Source: JAHBNG01 sp039028975
GTDB lineage: Bacteria; Chloroflexota; Anaerolineae; Caldilineales; Caldilineaceae
DNA: 64,000 bases
Assembly: GCA_039028975.1 (NCBI GenBank)
Contig: JBCCHB010000012.1
Span: 1 to 64,000, forward strand
Direction: 5' to 3'
In this document: piece after piece, positions 50,561 to 59,079 of the stretch
How positions within the stretch are numbered: position 1 is the first letter of the stretch
Layout of the letters: the number at the start of each line of letters is the position of its first letter
The notes under the pieces: model-generated
Database searches by the model: none
What the model was told of the DNA's origin: nothing
What the model saw: only the letters and a program-made list of their open reading frames with translations
Made by a program: the position numbers and the translations under genes

Positions 50561-51139
50561 TTATACGCCTAATCGACCATTATAAACCAACCGATCACTC
50601 TCCCCAAAGGCTCGGAAAACTTTACATGCCTCTTCCCGTAACAGGTTGTTGGTTACGTCAATTCCTCGACGCATTAACTCTTCCTCCCATTCGGGATGGA
50701 TAGGGCCCTCATCAAAACCGGTCAGCTCTTCCAATTCCTCGCCGCTTCCTGCAATCACCAGAGAGCGAATGCCTGACCAGATTACGGCCCCATAACACAT
50801 GGCACAGGGACGCCAGTTGACTACAAGTTGATGTGTGGGCAAACCAGGGCCACCTAGATCAAATGTTCCTAGCCTTTTCTGGGCCAACGAAAGGGTAACA
50901 ACCTCGGCATGGGCCGAAGAGCAATTAGACGGCACCACCCGATTGACTCCTATCATAACAACTTTGCCTGTCTCCCGTTCGAAGACGCCCGCAGCAAAGG
51001 GGCCACCTGTGTCGTTCTCAAAGTTTAGTTGAGAGAAACGAATCACAGCTGCCATACGCTCTTCTAGGGAGGGCATGAATTGAGGCAGTTGATTCATTTC
51101 GTCTATAGCCCATTGGGGCAGGGAGATTGTGAAGTCCAT
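50561..51139 (-). CDS. Cytidine/deoxycytidylate-type nucleoside deaminase
   Basis: A 192-residue zinc deaminase of the guanine-deaminase/TadA superfamily. The catalytic HAE (CSSAHAEVVTLSLA) and PCAMC (NWRPCAMCYGAVIWSG) motifs are intact. It has an N-terminal helix-rich extension and a C-terminal extension (LLREEACKVFRAF), closer to guanine or nucleoside deaminases than to TadA, so the likely role is purine or pyrimidine salvage. A family 2 palindrome ends about 33 bp upstream of ATG 51139. Confidence 0.85.
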   Translation of the reverse strand: MDFTISLPQWAIDEMNQLPQFMPSLEERMAAVIRFSQLNFENDTGGPFAAGVFERETGKVVMIGVNRVVPSNCSSAHAEVVTLSLAQKRLGTFDLGGPGLPTHQLVVNWRPCAMCYGAVIWSGIRSLVIAGSGEELEELTGFDEGPIHPEWEEELMRRGIDVTNNLLREEACKVFRAFGESDRLVYNGRLGV

Positions 51140-51172
51140 TGAATTTATTCTTTCTTAGTGAAGATGTTGATG

Positions 51173-51265
51173 TATACTTCGCCAGAAAGGTCTTGTCCCG
51201 CCCCTTGCACAATCCACGCACGAATTTTCCAGAAGAGGAGGACAGAACTTTTCTGGCCATCTATA
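51173..51265 (-). repeat. Family 2 palindrome before the deaminase gene
   Basis: A 93-bp element; on the plus strand it runs from TATACTTCGCCAGAAAGG to AACTTTTCTGGCCATCTATA. Oriented towards the deaminase, its proximal arm reads GCGGGACAAGACC followed by TTTCTGGCGAAGTATA. The distal end shares TATAGATA with the adjacent family 3 element. Confidence 0.75.
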
Positions 51266-51347
51266 GATATCCAGAAAAAGATTTTCCAGCCGCCCTTCGA
51301 CAAGCTCAGGGAACAACTGGAAAACCTTTTTCTTAAAGACTATATAT
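51262..51347 (+). repeat. Family 3 palindromic element, copy 2 (inverted core)
   Basis: The arms match copy 1 (11327-11409) in place and orientation (TATAGATATCCAGAAAAAG, then CTTTTTCTTAAAGACTATA), whereas the 35-bp core at 51286-51320 is its reverse complement with one mismatch. It fills the space between the deaminase-side family 2 element and the stop codon of the molybdenum hydroxylase gene. Confidence 0.75.
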
Positions 51348-51353
51348 AATGCC

Positions 51354-53597
51354 TTACAGCGCCGCCAGCACCCGTTCAGGTGTCATGGGCAGCTCCCGCA
51401 GGCGAACACCCGTTAATGCAAAGAATGCGTTGCCAATGGCCGCAGCCGGTGGGCCAATGGGTGGCTCACCCATCCCCCGAGGGATACCGTCACCTGCCTC
51501 CAATAAAATGGTTTCAATATCTGGCGCACCCAATGTGGTTAAAAGCGGATACGCATCAAAATTCAGGATATCCACCTGACCGTTCTTGATCTGCATCTGT
51601 TCGATAAGGGTCGAACCAACGCCCCACATGATTCCCCCTTCGATCTGGGCAGTGGCACCATCAGGATTGATGGTGAGGCCGCAATCATTCGTACAGGTCA
51701 CTTTGTGTACTTGAATCTGGCCAGACTCCCGATCCAGAGAGATCTCGGCTACCTGGGCCACAACGGTATCTACATCTGTAGAACATGCAATTCCTCTCGC
51801 TCGCCCTTCTGGTAGGGCCGTGCCCCAGCCAGATTTTTCCGCCACAACCTCTAATGCAGCAGTCATACGGCGTCCCCATTCACTATCCGGCATATGGGCC
51901 AGTCTGAATTCCAACGGATCTCGACCAGCCATATGAGCTAGTTCGTCCATAAAACTTTCGTTGGCAAAGGTGTTGGCCATCAAGCCCAGCCCGCGCCACC
52001 AGCCTGTACGAACGGGCAAATCAAGATCATGGCCGATTGTTTCTATATTGGGAAATTCATAGCGGGTTCTCATGCCACGCACAGAGCCAAAATCAGCACC
52101 AAAGGCCATGCCTAGGATTGCAGGTAGAAACGGCTTGGCTACCTGGCCGCTGGCCTGATGATGGGACCAAGCCTCAATCTGACCATTGTCATCTAGCTTG
52201 GCCGAAAGGCGGCTATGGGTCGGTGGCCGAAAATACCCGTAGCGCATATCCTCGGTGCGGTTCCACCCTACATGAACCGGACGCCCCGCAGCGTGAGAGA
52301 GGCGTGCCGCTTCTGCAGCCACTTCAACCCCTAAGCGCCGTCCAAAGCCGCCCCCCAGATAAGTTGGTATTACTTCAACCTGTTCTGGCTTCATCCCCAA
52401 CATCTCGGCTAGAAGTCCCTGGGTACGCGTTTGAGATTGATCAGAGACCCAGAAGCGAGCGCTATCGGCCTTCACATCGGCCAGCGCAGATTGTGGTTCT
52501 AGCGTGCAGTGAACGGCAAAAGGGGAGCGGTATTCGGCGGTCAAGGTGGCATCATTTCGCAGGTATCGCGGCGCATTGCCCACCTTTTGGATGTTTACAC
52601 CACCGCGTCCAGGAACTGTAACCATCTCTTCTAATTCAGACTGCTGCCATAGATGACCTTCGTCCCAATCGATCCGCATGGCTTCCACCGCTGCGTAGGC
52701 TTGCGCCCGACTCTCCGCGACAACGCCAGCAAAATTCGCGTCTACGTCTATTACAATCTCAACCACACCGGGCATCTCGCGCGCATTCATGGGCCAAGCG
52801 GCCTTCATGATTGCTTCCAACGTGGGTGGGCGGGCAATCGCACCATAGAGCATTCCTTCAAGACGCATATCGTAGCCATAGATTGCCTCACCAGTTACTT
52901 TGGCCAAAATGTCATTTCGGGGGAAGGACTGCCCGATGAACTCAAACTCACTTTGAGGCTTTAGATTCAACGCCAGATCGTCGGGGACATCCCATAGATC
53001 CACTTTGGCAGCAATGTCTGCCAATGGAATAGATTGGGATGGATCACTGCGCAAGACCAACGCTCTTGCTTCAATTTCTATCTCATCTGGAGAAACGCCC
53101 ATGTCAGCGGCAGCTGCATTCGCCAACATCAAACGTAACGTGGCAGCGGCTTCGCGCAGAGGATTATAAAGTGTAGAGACAGACCAACTTCCGCCTGTAC
53201 CATTGGCGTCGGCAGGGCCTTGCAACGTGCTGGCTTGAACTACATCTAAATCCTCCCAACCTATGCCTAACTCTTCGATGCCAATCTGAGCGAGTGAAGT
53301 ATGAACGCCTTGGCCCATCTCAACCTTGGTCAGATAAAGGCGAATCCGGCTGTCGGCAAGCACTTCAAACCAAGCTGCCGGGGTTGCCTCATAGGAACCC
53401 AACCCAGTGCTCTCCTCTATCATGTCAAACATGGCGCGCCGACCTATGGGAATGCCAACGGGTACACCAATGGCGATCAGCGCACCAACTGCTCCTGCAC
53501 CAATCAGAAATCCACGTCGGGTTGGGCGCCAGCGCCTCTTGGTAGCACTTTGTACCCCATCTTGATCCGGTTTTGTCTTTGTATCCGTTTGGCTCAT
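51354..53597 (-). CDS. Tat-exported molybdopterin subunit, isoquinoline oxidoreductase-like
   Basis: A 747-residue large subunit of the xanthine dehydrogenase/aldehyde oxidase family, catalysing hydroxylation of an aldehyde or N-heterocycle with molybdopterin cytosine dinucleotide. The N-terminus has a twin-arginine signal (PTRRGFLIGAGAVGALI), as in IorB-type enzymes of the periplasm. Molybdopterin-binding stretches are visible (EMGQGVHTSLAQI, GGGFGRRLGVEVAAEA, NGTGGSWSV, GMGEPPIGPPA). The 2Fe-2S subunit gene overlaps its start by ATGA. No CoxM-like FAD subunit is present, so electrons probably go to a cytochrome. Confidence 0.92.
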   Translation of the reverse strand: MSQTDTKTKPDQDGVQSATKRRWRPTRRGFLIGAGAVGALIAIGVPVGIPIGRRAMFDMIEESTGLGSYEATPAAWFEVLADSRIRLYLTKVEMGQGVHTSLAQIGIEELGIGWEDLDVVQASTLQGPADANGTGGSWSVSTLYNPLREAAATLRLMLANAAAADMGVSPDEIEIEARALVLRSDPSQSIPLADIAAKVDLWDVPDDLALNLKPQSEFEFIGQSFPRNDILAKVTGEAIYGYDMRLEGMLYGAIARPPTLEAIMKAAWPMNAREMPGVVEIVIDVDANFAGVVAESRAQAYAAVEAMRIDWDEGHLWQQSELEEMVTVPGRGGVNIQKVGNAPRYLRNDATLTAEYRSPFAVHCTLEPQSALADVKADSARFWVSDQSQTRTQGLLAEMLGMKPEQVEVIPTYLGGGFGRRLGVEVAAEAARLSHAAGRPVHVGWNRTEDMRYGYFRPPTHSRLSAKLDDNGQIEAWSHHQASGQVAKPFLPAILGMAFGADFGSVRGMRTRYEFPNIETIGHDLDLPVRTGWWRGLGLMANTFANESFMDELAHMAGRDPLEFRLAHMPDSEWGRRMTAALEVVAEKSGWGTALPEGRARGIACSTDVDTVVAQVAEISLDRESGQIQVHKVTCTNDCGLTINPDGATAQIEGGIMWGVGSTLIEQMQIKNGQVDILNFDAYPLLTTLGAPDIETILLEAGDGIPRGMGEPPIGPPAAAIGNAFFALTGVRLRELPMTPERVLAAL

Positions 53598-54121
53598 GCT
53601 GTCACCTCAGTTTCTGTATCGGGTGTTTGCTTCTGTCCTGCCCCGGCAAGGGTCATTTCATCCGCGGCGAGGCGGATAGCACTTTTGATGCGTACGTAGC
53701 ATCCACAGCGGCAGTAGTTACGGCTCATAGCTTGGCTAATCTCCTCATCAGTCGGAGTCGGATTCTCGTCCAAAAAGGCTGCTGCCTGCATTAGTTGGCC
53801 GCTCATGCACCAACCACACTGGGGAGTCTGGTGATCAACAAAGGCTTGCTGCACAGGGTGAAGCTCTCTCTCTCCATTAGAGCCAGCCCTAGCCAATCCC
53901 TCGATTGTACGAATTTGACTCTCTTCTGTCAGGGTGGCTATAGGGGTAATACATGCACGTTGCGCAACACCATCTATGTGAACGGTACAGGAACCACAGA
54001 TGCCTGCCCCACAACCGAACTTAGTCCCAGTTAACCCAAGTTCATCTCGTAATGCCCACAGGAGCATTCCCTCTTGATTGTCGGATATTTCGTAGGTGGA
54101 ATCGTTTACTAGTAATTGCAT
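53594..54121 (-). CDS. 2Fe-2S subunit of the molybdenum hydroxylase
   Basis: A 175-residue electron-transfer subunit with two [2Fe-2S] domains. Plant-type ferredoxin ligands appear as FGCGAGICGSC and later Cys; the helical second domain has CGWCMSGQ and NYCRCGCYVRI. It lacks an export signal and would travel with the Tat-exported large subunit. ATG 54121 is chosen because AAGGAA lies just before it and the family N-terminus (MQLLVNDSTYEI) starts there; the open frame extends to 54199 across a family 2 box, which argues against that longer start. The gene overlaps the large subunit. Confidence 0.9.
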   Translation of the reverse strand: MQLLVNDSTYEISDNQEGMLLWALRDELGLTGTKFGCGAGICGSCTVHIDGVAQRACITPIATLTEESQIRTIEGLARAGSNGERELHPVQQAFVDHQTPQCGWCMSGQLMQAAAFLDENPTPTDEEISQAMSRNYCRCGCYVRIKSAIRLAADEMTLAGAGQKQTPDTETEVTA

Positions 54122-54165
54122 AGGCTTTTTCCTTGAAACTTGTTGCCAACATGAACGTATCAATC

Positions 54166-54196
54166 TATATGGTCCGCCAGTAAAATTTCGTCCCGG
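54166..54196 (-). repeat. Family 2 box (single arm) before the 2Fe-2S gene
   Basis: On the minus strand: CCGGGACGAAATTTTA followed by CTGGCGGACCATATAG. It is the right arm of family 2 pointing to the gene start 44 bp away. The opposite arm is not visible. Confidence 0.6.
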
Positions 54197-54222
54197 CATC
54201 TTACAACGGTTGGCTGGAGAAT

Positions 54223-54283
54223 CGTACTGTTCCTTTGAGCCATAAGAGAAACTAAGCTACGATTTCAAACGGAGCTGAGTAGA
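54223..54283 (-). repeat. Decayed family 1 repeat, copy E
   Basis: The minus-strand end TACTCAGCTCCGTTTGAAA is identical to copy A over 19 bp, but the other arm is degraded to GTACTGTTCC. It stands next to a family 2 single arm, the same pairing as upstream of pyrB (copy D). Confidence 0.45.
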
Positions 54284-54374
54284 ACAAACTAACTAAGCCT
54301 GGTATGCCCTGGAGGGGTAGGATAAATTTGATATTCGAGCACAATCCTGAAACAATTCGAGGCTTCCAGTCGTT

Positions 54375-54500
54375 ATGAGAATATTGTGTCAACTTTATTA
54401 TAGTTTACTTGCCTGCCTTCTGATTGTACTAATTGTTCCTGTTTTGTTATTCTTGGTCTTGTACGCTGGAAATCCTTTAACCTTAGGATCGAGAATTTAA
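54375..54500 (+). CDS. 41-residue hydrophobic membrane peptide
   Basis: A short frame from ATG 54375 to TAA 54498-54500 encodes MRILCQLYYSLLACLLIVL and 22 further residues, almost all hydrophobic until AGNPLTLGSRI. It would be a single-span membrane peptide. It ends 11 bp before the DUF4230 gene, suggesting co-transcription. The ribosome binding site is weak (GAGG 13 bp upstream), so translation is unproven. Confidence 0.45.
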   Translation: MRILCQLYYSLLACLLIVLIVPVLLFLVLYAGNPLTLGSRI

Positions 54501-54511
54501 TAAGAAGAGTT

Positions 54512-55339
54512 ATGACAATACCAACTGGTACGAATAATCAGCCAAAACAATCTAATCGGATTTGGATTATTTTGCTGGCCCTCTTTTTGGCATTAGCATT
54601 GACAACCCTTGTGGCGCCCTTGGCAGTCAACCAAGTTGAGCGATATTTACCACTCTTTTTGAATACAACCGAAAATCTACCCCTGACCTCGACGCCCGAT
54701 CCGATAGCCAACGAGTGGCCGACACCACCGGCAGGGCTGCTTGTGGCTTCTGGTTTGGTTACAGATACGCTCGATTCGACGCCTGAATCCATCTCGCCTG
54801 CACCTGTTCCTACGTTGCGTCCAACGCCAACCATACGCAATCTGCCTACCCCAACCTGGGAGGAACTTGCGTATTTAACGAGCGTCAAGATGACAACCTC
54901 TACAATTGTCGAAGCAAAACGTAAAACAGCTGTGCCTCTTTTAGGTGAGCTAACAACTGACCAGATCTTATTGAAAGCAGTCGGAAATGTGCTGCTTGGG
55001 GTTGATCTAAGCCGGGTATCTAATGTAGTAGTTACTGGCAGGAATATACGGCTATCGTTGCCAGCACCAGAAATCGTCGCAGTGGAACTTGTGCCAGAGA
55101 AATCCCAGATCTACGAGAGTGCTAGTGTGCTCTTCCTTACTCAATATGACGGACTGGAGACTGACGCGTTAACCCAGGCTCAGGCCCAGTTGCGAGCAGA
55201 AGTGGCTGGAAACGAAAGCATGATGAAGCTCGCTCGGGATATGGCGCGGCTACAGCTGACAGAATTCTTAGAAGAGGCTGGCTTTCGCTCGGTACAGATC
55301 GATTTCCCCACGCTTAATATACGAAATACCCGAGGGTAG
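54512..55339 (+). CDS. DUF4230 membrane-anchored protein, first of pair
   Basis: A 275-residue protein with one N-terminal membrane helix (WIILLALFLALALTTLVAP), a Pro/Thr-rich linker (about 55-110, PAPVPTLRPTPTIRNLPTPT) and a DUF4230 domain (about 115-270). The domain shows LLGVDLSRVSNVVVTGRNIRL and LPAPEIVAVELVPEKSQIYES, the usual pattern. Function unknown; such proteins tend to occur in pairs or near cell-envelope genes. A second DUF4230 gene follows 12 bp downstream with GGAAGG in between. Confidence 0.85.
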   Translation: MTIPTGTNNQPKQSNRIWIILLALFLALALTTLVAPLAVNQVERYLPLFLNTTENLPLTSTPDPIANEWPTPPAGLLVASGLVTDTLDSTPESISPAPVPTLRPTPTIRNLPTPTWEELAYLTSVKMTTSTIVEAKRKTAVPLLGELTTDQILLKAVGNVLLGVDLSRVSNVVVTGRNIRLSLPAPEIVAVELVPEKSQIYESASVLFLTQYDGLETDALTQAQAQLRAEVAGNESMMKLARDMARLQLTEFLEEAGFRSVQIDFPTLNIRNTRG

Positions 55340-55351
55340 GGAAGGAACCCA

Positions 55352-56611
55352 ATGTCAAATATAGATCGTGATCCAAGACAACCGAATCGCCCCAACAATC
55401 AACCTGGAACCCAGCGAGGCCTCCCACCCGCTTTGCAAGGTGGCAACCGTAACCGCAGCAGACCCCCAGAAGAGTTAACGAATCATCCTGGCTTTCGGCC
55501 GCAAGAACCAAACCCTAATTATGCCCAGCCGCCCAGCTACTCTCAGCAACCCGGCTATAGCCCAGCTCCGAATCAAAACCGTCGACAGGAAAACAAGGAT
55601 TATCAGCGGTATGGCCCCCCTGCAGCCGGGCGCGGTGGAGACGGCTCACAAAGCATACCAAACCCAGGGAGCCAATATGAGTTGGAGCAGAATAATCCGT
55701 CTTCAGGCTATATCCCGCCACAAAATCAGTTAATCCCTGCGCAACAGGGCGCTGGGACCCATAACTTATCGCCAAATCCATCGGGTGCTCTCCCGTCTGC
55801 GGGGCCACCACCATCTGGACCGCCACCATCTGGACTGCCTATGGGTGCGCCACCGCGTCAGGCAAGGCAAGCCTATTATCCTCCAGGATCGAACCTGGGC
55901 GAACCGATCAGGCAGGGAAGTGATGGCTCTGTCCTAAAAACGATCTTGAAGATTCTAGGTTGGACGGCCCTGCTCGCCTTGATTATGACAGCCATCGTTT
56001 TGGGGACAAGTTGGTGGACATTGCGGTCAACCACTAGTGCCATACTCAATACAGATACCACGACAACGATTGTGGCCAAATCGCCTGTCATCTCCTCTCT
56101 GAAGAAGGTGAATAAGCAGATTCTCATTGAGCATAACAATATGGTGGATGTGGATTACACCGAGGCCCCAGAGGGTTGGCTCTCTTACTTACCTATTGAA
56201 CAATCTTTTGTAGTTCTATTACGGGGGACCGTACCTGCTGGTTTTGACTTAAGCACACTATCAGAGGATGATATCTGGATTTCTGAAGATGGCACCAAAA
56301 TCCAGTTAATTTTGCCCCCACCCATTATCTTCGAAGATAGCGTAGCCGTAAACTTTGAAGAGAGCCGAGTGCTTATCGAAGGAGATACCTGTCCTGACTT
56401 TCTTTGTGCCGAAAATTTAGAAGCCATCCAAAAAGAGATTATTCCTCAAGGACGCGCTATGCTCATGGAAACGTCCATAAACAGCGGGATTATAGAACAG
56501 GCTGCCGAGATGGGGATTCACTACTATGAGTCCCTCCTACGCTCTCTTGACTTTGATGAAGTTCAAGTACTCATTCAAGGTGATGTAGATGTCAGTCCCA
56601 GATCAGAATAA
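55352..56611 (+). CDS. DUF4230 protein with long disordered N-terminus, second of pair
   Basis: A 419-residue protein. The first 190 residues are Pro/Gln/Asn/Gly-rich and surely disordered (GPPPSGPPPSGLPMGAPPRQ). A single membrane helix follows (about 198-220, WTALLALIMTAIVLGTSWW) and then a DUF4230-like domain (about 235-415) in which the typical GxDLS/LPxP signature is kept (AGFDLSTLSEDDIW, LILPPPIIFEDSVA). The disordered tail is cytoplasmic if the orientation follows the positive-inside rule. It differs strongly from its partner in the N-terminal part, suggesting a heteromeric pair with one cytoplasmic contact arm. Confidence 0.82.
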   Translation: MSNIDRDPRQPNRPNNQPGTQRGLPPALQGGNRNRSRPPEELTNHPGFRPQEPNPNYAQPPSYSQQPGYSPAPNQNRRQENKDYQRYGPPAAGRGGDGSQSIPNPGSQYELEQNNPSSGYIPPQNQLIPAQQGAGTHNLSPNPSGALPSAGPPPSGPPPSGLPMGAPPRQARQAYYPPGSNLGEPIRQGSDGSVLKTILKILGWTALLALIMTAIVLGTSWWTLRSTTSAILNTDTTTTIVAKSPVISSLKKVNKQILIEHNNMVDVDYTEAPEGWLSYLPIEQSFVVLLRGTVPAGFDLSTLSEDDIWISEDGTKIQLILPPPIIFEDSVAVNFEESRVLIEGDTCPDFLCAENLEAIQKEIIPQGRAMLMETSINSGIIEQAAEMGIHYYESLLRSLDFDEVQVLIQGDVDVSPRSE

Positions 56612-56634
56612 TGCCCGTTTATTGAGAGCCAGAT

Positions 56635-56728
56635 TTATAGATAGCCTGAAAAGTTCTGTCCTCCATTTTTAGAAATGTCCAGAGTAGATTGGACGAGTTC
56701 CGGGACAAGACTGTTCTGGCGAAGTATG
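56635..56728 (+). repeat. Family 2 palindrome before rlmN
   Basis: A 94-bp element from TTATAGATAGCCTGAAAAG to GTTCTGGCGAAGTATG. It is the mirror copy of 51173-51265. The box arm points to rlmN, 112 bp downstream, and lies upstream of the predicted rlmN promoter. Confidence 0.75.
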
Positions 56729-56804
56729 TTAGTAGCCTCTCATCCTTAGTCTGTGCCAAGATTTCAAACGCATTCTCTTGGCCCTTTTGACACAACACGA
56801 ATTT

Positions 56805-56834
56805 TTGACCGCGCCTTGACCTCTGCGCTACAAT
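56805..56834 (+). promoter_or_regulatory. rlmN promoter, predicts a leaderless transcript
   Basis: TTGACC (56805-56810), an 18-bp spacer and TACAAT (56829-56834) end six bases before the rlmN ATG at 56841. Transcription starting seven nt after the -10 would begin at the A of the start codon. No Shine-Dalgarno is visible in the six bases between. Confidence 0.5.
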
Positions 56835-56840
56835 CAAAGA

Positions 56841-57983
56841 ATGACAGCGCAGATGCTCACTAAATTACCAAAAGAATTTCCCGACCAGCTTACCCTCAAG
56901 TCACTCCTTGATTTATCCTTTGATGAGTTGACTGATTACCTGGTTGCCCTGGGGCAACCAGCTTTTCGCGCTAAGCAGCTTTGGGAATGGATCTATAAGC
57001 ATCATGCCGGACTCTTTAGCGAGATGGGCAACCTGCCAAAGCCTTTGCGTACCCACTTGGAGCAAGAAGCGACCATTGCACCTCTAGTGCCCATTACGGA
57101 AGTTATCTCAAAGGCAGGTGATACACAAAAGGTGCTCTTTCGGCTGCATGATGGGCATACAGTTGAAGCGGTATTAATGGTCTATGACAAGCGCCGAACC
57201 CTCTGCATCAGCAGCCAGGCCGGGTGTGCCATGGGCTGCACTTTTTGCGCAACGGCCATTGGTGGATTGGCGCGAAATCTAAGTGTAGGTGAGATTGTCG
57301 CCCAGGTACTCTACTTTGCACGTTACCTCTCCCGACCAGAACAAAAGCCGAGCATGAGCCTTGAGCGCCCTACCCAAGTAACCAATGTGGTCTTCATGGG
57401 TATGGGTGAGCCGATGCACAACTATCGCAACGTTTGGCAAGCGATACGGCTTCTTACTGATCAAAAGAGTTTTGGGCTGGGGGCACGCCACATTACGCTA
57501 AGCACCGTTGGTTTGGTGCCTATGATCGACCGAATGGCGGATGAGAATTTGCAGGTCGGATTAGCTGTAAGTCTGCACGCCCCCAACGACCAACTACGTA
57601 GTCAGCTTGTGCCAATAAACACCCGCTATCCGGTAGATGACGTATTGGCGTCGGTCCGGCGTTATGTTGACAAGACAAATCGTCGCGTGACCTTCGAGTA
57701 TGCGCTAATGCAGGGCATCAACGATAGTTTAGCCATGGCTTTGGAATTGTCACAAAAGCTAAAAGGCTTACTATGCCACGTCAATCTTATCCCGCTAAAT
57801 CCCGTACCTGACAGCTTATACCAACCCACAAGTGACGGGATGAGCCAGCACTTTTTAGAGGTTCTTCAGGATAAGGGCATCTCTGCTACAATTCGGCTGA
57901 GGCGGGGAATAGAGATAAATGCTGGTTGTGGCCAACTACAGCAAGCTGTACAGAACCATACTAATGGGCAACAGACAGAATAG
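56841..57983 (+). CDS. rlmN: Dual-specificity RNA methyltransferase RlmN
   Basis: RlmN is a radical SAM enzyme that adds methyl to C2 of A2503 in 23S rRNA and A37 of some tRNAs. The 380-residue protein has the helix-turn-helix-like N-terminal domain (GQPAFRAKQLWEWIYKHH), the radical SAM cluster CAMGCTFCAT, the MGMGEPMHNY loop and the catalytic Cys near the C-terminus (INAGCGQLQ), which forms the methyl-Cys adduct relay with the second Cys. Length and order match the family. The ATG appears to be at the transcription start. Confidence 0.95.
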   Translation: MTAQMLTKLPKEFPDQLTLKSLLDLSFDELTDYLVALGQPAFRAKQLWEWIYKHHAGLFSEMGNLPKPLRTHLEQEATIAPLVPITEVISKAGDTQKVLFRLHDGHTVEAVLMVYDKRRTLCISSQAGCAMGCTFCATAIGGLARNLSVGEIVAQVLYFARYLSRPEQKPSMSLERPTQVTNVVFMGMGEPMHNYRNVWQAIRLLTDQKSFGLGARHITLSTVGLVPMIDRMADENLQVGLAVSLHAPNDQLRSQLVPINTRYPVDDVLASVRRYVDKTNRRVTFEYALMQGINDSLAMALELSQKLKGLLCHVNLIPLNPVPDSLYQPTSDGMSQHFLEVLQDKGISATIRLRRGIEINAGCGQLQQAVQNHTNGQQTE

Positions 57984-58053
57984 TGTAAACGTCACACACA
58001 ATCGTCAAGGGAGCACGCCCGGTGCGGTGTAAACAACGAGGTGCAGCAGTAAT

Positions 58054-58166
58054 CAGTAGTTCACGAAAGTTACTCGTTTCCGTAGAATGAGCATTCTCTA
58101 ATGCGGGTCTGCCTCGAGAAGTCCGGCGTAAGAGAACACCCTCTCCACCGAAATCGTGAACTACTG
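58054..58166. repeat. 113-bp inverted repeat between rlmN and degV
   Basis: Perfect 13-bp arms CAGTAGTTCACGA and TCGTGAACTACTG enclose 87 bp that contain a smaller AGAATGAGCATTCT palindrome. It could be a mobile element or an RNA structure. No second copy is seen. Confidence 0.5.
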
Positions 58167-58212
58167 GTAATTGCAAATAGAAGATTGGAAAGAGAGAAGA
58201 AAGAGCTAATCG

Positions 58213-59079
58213 ATGAGTAAAGTACGGATCGTAACTGATAGCAATGTCTGGATGCCACCCGATGTGATCGAGAAACACCAAATCCAGGTGATCCCTCACC
58301 AATTGAAGGTTGGTGACGATATCTGCCTGGAGGATGCCGAATTTACCTGCGATGAACTTTTCGATCGATTGACAAGTTCAGATCCCATCGATAAAACATA
58401 TCTGCCCTCCATACGTCCTATTGATATCAGCCAAATGTTAACCTACTATCAGGAGCTTGGCTCGGATGCCAGTTCGATTGTATCGATCCACATGAGCAGC
58501 GAACTTAGCCCCATGTGGGCGGATGCAAGACGTGCTTCTGAGATCTTAAAAGGGCGTCAGACCATTCGGGTTATCGATAGCATGAGTACTTCGTTCGGCC
58601 TGGGAGTACTGGTACAAAAAGCTGCCGAGGCCGCCGAAGCCGGGGCCAATATCAACGAGATAGCCCGTATCATCAATGGTGCAGTTCCCCATCTCTACTT
58701 TACCAGCTTTGTGGAGAGCCTGAACTATTTGGAGCGGAGTGAGCAGATAAGCGCCTCTCAAAATCTACTGGGTACCCTACTAGGTATTAAGGGCATGCTG
58801 ATTATGGAAGAGGGTATCTTACAACCATTGGAAAAAGTGCAGACCTTCGAAGAAGTGGTGGAGAAGCTATATGAATTTGTCGTCGAATTTGCTTCTGTGG
58901 AGGCAGTCGGCATTATTGAGCATCAGTATGCCCCGGTGGCGGACTCACTCATTGAGCGGCTAAATGAGGATTCAAGGCTTTCTCAGGTCGCCATACACAG
59001 AATAAACTATTCACCAAGTTTGGCCGTCCACTTGGGTCCCAAAATGCTGGGTGTACTCGTTTATGAAGGCGAATTCTAA
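58213..59079 (+). CDS. DegV-family fatty-acid-binding protein
   Basis: A 288-residue DegV protein; relatives bind long-chain fatty acids and in some bacteria (FakB) feed a fatty acid kinase. The two-domain fold is marked by VRIVTDSNVWMP at the N-terminus, the S-rich loop KTYLPSIRP, TIRVIDSMSTSFGLGVLVQ and the C-terminal IHRINYSPSLAVHLGPKMLGVLVYEG. The stop overlaps the recG start (TAATG), so they share a transcript. The kinase partner gene (fakA-like) is not in the window. Confidence 0.93.
   Translation: MSKVRIVTDSNVWMPPDVIEKHQIQVIPHQLKVGDDICLEDAEFTCDELFDRLTSSDPIDKTYLPSIRPIDISQMLTYYQELGSDASSIVSIHMSSELSPMWADARRASEILKGRQTIRVIDSMSTSFGLGVLVQKAAEAAEAGANINEIARIINGAVPHLYFTSFVESLNYLERSEQISASQNLLGTLLGIKGMLIMEEGILQPLEKVQTFEEVVEKLYEFVVEFASVEAVGIIEHQYAPVADSLIERLNEDSRLSQVAIHRINYSPSLAVHLGPKMLGVLVYEGEF

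Noticed and set aside
54122..54199. Longer N-terminus for the 2Fe-2S subunit
   Set aside because: It would translate the family 2 box and lacks a Shine-Dalgarno, while ATG 54121 has AAGGAA and the family N-terminus.
57984..58200. tRNA or other known RNA between rlmN and degV
   Set aside because: No acceptor stem, T-loop GTTCGA-type sequence or CCA region fits; only an inverted repeat remains.
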